Source: Oscillospiraceae bacterium (GTDB lineage Bacteria > Bacillota > Clostridia > Oscillospirales > Acutalibacteraceae). From it: a stretch of DNA of 39,917 nt. Shown here one piece after another: positions 39,801 to 39,917 of this stretch (within the stretch, counting starts at the first letter, position 1; every line of letters begins with the position of its first letter). Under the pieces are notes generated by a model. That model saw nothing but the letters and a program-made list of their open reading frames with translations. It was not told the origin of the DNA and ran no database searches. Location: the NCBI GenBank assembly GCA_031261445.1, contig JAISJQ010000065.1, positions 1-39,917 of the forward strand. Reading direction: 5' to 3'. Position numbers and translations under genes: made by a program.

Positions 39801-39917
39801 ATGCTTCTAGACAAAAAGACCATTGCCATCGACTTTGACGGTTGCCTGTGTAAGGACGAGTATCCCAACATAGGTGCGCCCATCGCCGAGACCATCGAAC
39901 GTTACTTTGCGGAGCGA
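39801..39917 (+). CDS. HAD-superfamily hydrolase (partial, runs off the right edge)
   Basis: 39 codons are visible. TIAIDFDGCLCKDEYPNIGAP has the HAD motif I (DFDGCL, with the nucleophile Asp) followed by the CxDxYPxIGxP pattern of short phage-type HAD proteins. The ATG at 39801 is preferred over the one at 39792 because AGGGG lies nine bases upstream of it. Substrate unknown. Confidence 0.8.
   Translation, partial: MLLDKKTIAIDFDGCLCKDEYPNIGAPIAETIERYFAER

Larger units (their letters stand above)
31902..39917. mobile_element. Integrated element, probably a prophage (left part; right end outside the window)
   Basis: Begins at a tRNA-Val 3' fragment, followed by a tyrosine integrase pointing toward that end, a leftward repressor block and a rightward string of more than a dozen short genes, a tRNA, a large structured RNA and a HAD-type hydrolase start. 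This is the int-repressor-early gene order of temperate phages. No structural, terminase or conjugation genes fall inside the window, so an integrative element of another kind is not excluded. An intact tRNA-Val(CAC) gene is predicted at the other end. Confidence 0.8.

Overview
The window looks like about 31.9 kb of chromosome from a moderately GC-rich, uncultured-type clostridial Firmicute (Oscillospirales-like is my guess), followed by the first 8 kb of an integrated mobile element, most likely a prophage, that runs off the right edge. The assignment rests on gene content: HPr with both His15 and the regulatory Ser46, the ybaB-recR-decarboxylase cluster, an FMN riboswitch over an ECF-type riboflavin transporter, and strong AGGAGG ribosome binding sites. 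No 16S gene is present, so the taxonomy is inference.

Chromosomal part (1-31900). In order it holds: the start of a tiny hydrophobic protein behind a structured leader (minus), uvrA, a membrane-anchored M20 peptidase, a DUF4345 membrane protein with an RluA-type pseudouridine synthase, an M19 dipeptidase, a GPH-family sugar symporter, folC (minus), ptsH/HPr (minus), an EF-G paralogue, gyrB behind an uncharacterised gene (minus), trkA-trkH potassium uptake (minus), riboswitch-controlled ribU (minus), a secreted protein (minus), pduL and a DUF1015 gene (minus), a second secreted protein, a four-helix membrane protein (minus), the ybaB-recR-ASKHA/ferredoxin-decarboxylase operon, and an AT-richer zinc-ribbon coiled-coil gene (minus). 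Genes are mostly single or in pairs. Nearly every gap holds the same promoter design (TTGNNN, exactly 17 bases in most cases, often TGTGC or TCTGC joined to the -10) and dispersed repeats of at least five kinds: GTAGGGGC palindromes, AACAATTGAACAATG strings, GAATAGTGAATAG strings, TCTAGA-rich strings, and CAGAGGGCAGA or GAGGCATGAGG strings.

Mobile element (about 31902 to beyond 39917). The left end is a 3' fragment of a tRNA-Val (anticodon CAC), the expected attachment scar, followed by a tyrosine integrase (minus), a small membrane protein, a two-gene minus-strand unit, an XRE-family repressor (minus), and then a rightward string of small early genes. Two rightward promoters, one on each side of the repressor block, carry the same ATTCA-AA-TGAAT operator inside the -35/-10 spacer, so one repressor probably controls both. 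The early genes are tightly packed, many with C-rich spacers between the ribosome binding site and the ATG.

The most unusual object is at 38333-38880: a tRNA-Met-like gene (CAT anticodon) with abnormal D and T loops, followed at once by roughly 470 bases with no convincing ORF that fold, by eye, into at least eight perfect or near-perfect helices, including a 92-base cloverleaf-like domain with a T arm. A large ornate RNA beside a phage tRNA is the setting known for the GOLLD and ROOL RNA classes. I cannot tell from sequence alone whether this belongs to one of them or to an undescribed class. It is flanked by an 18-base imperfect direct repeat containing a ribosome binding site, which suggests it is a cassette placed into the early operon.
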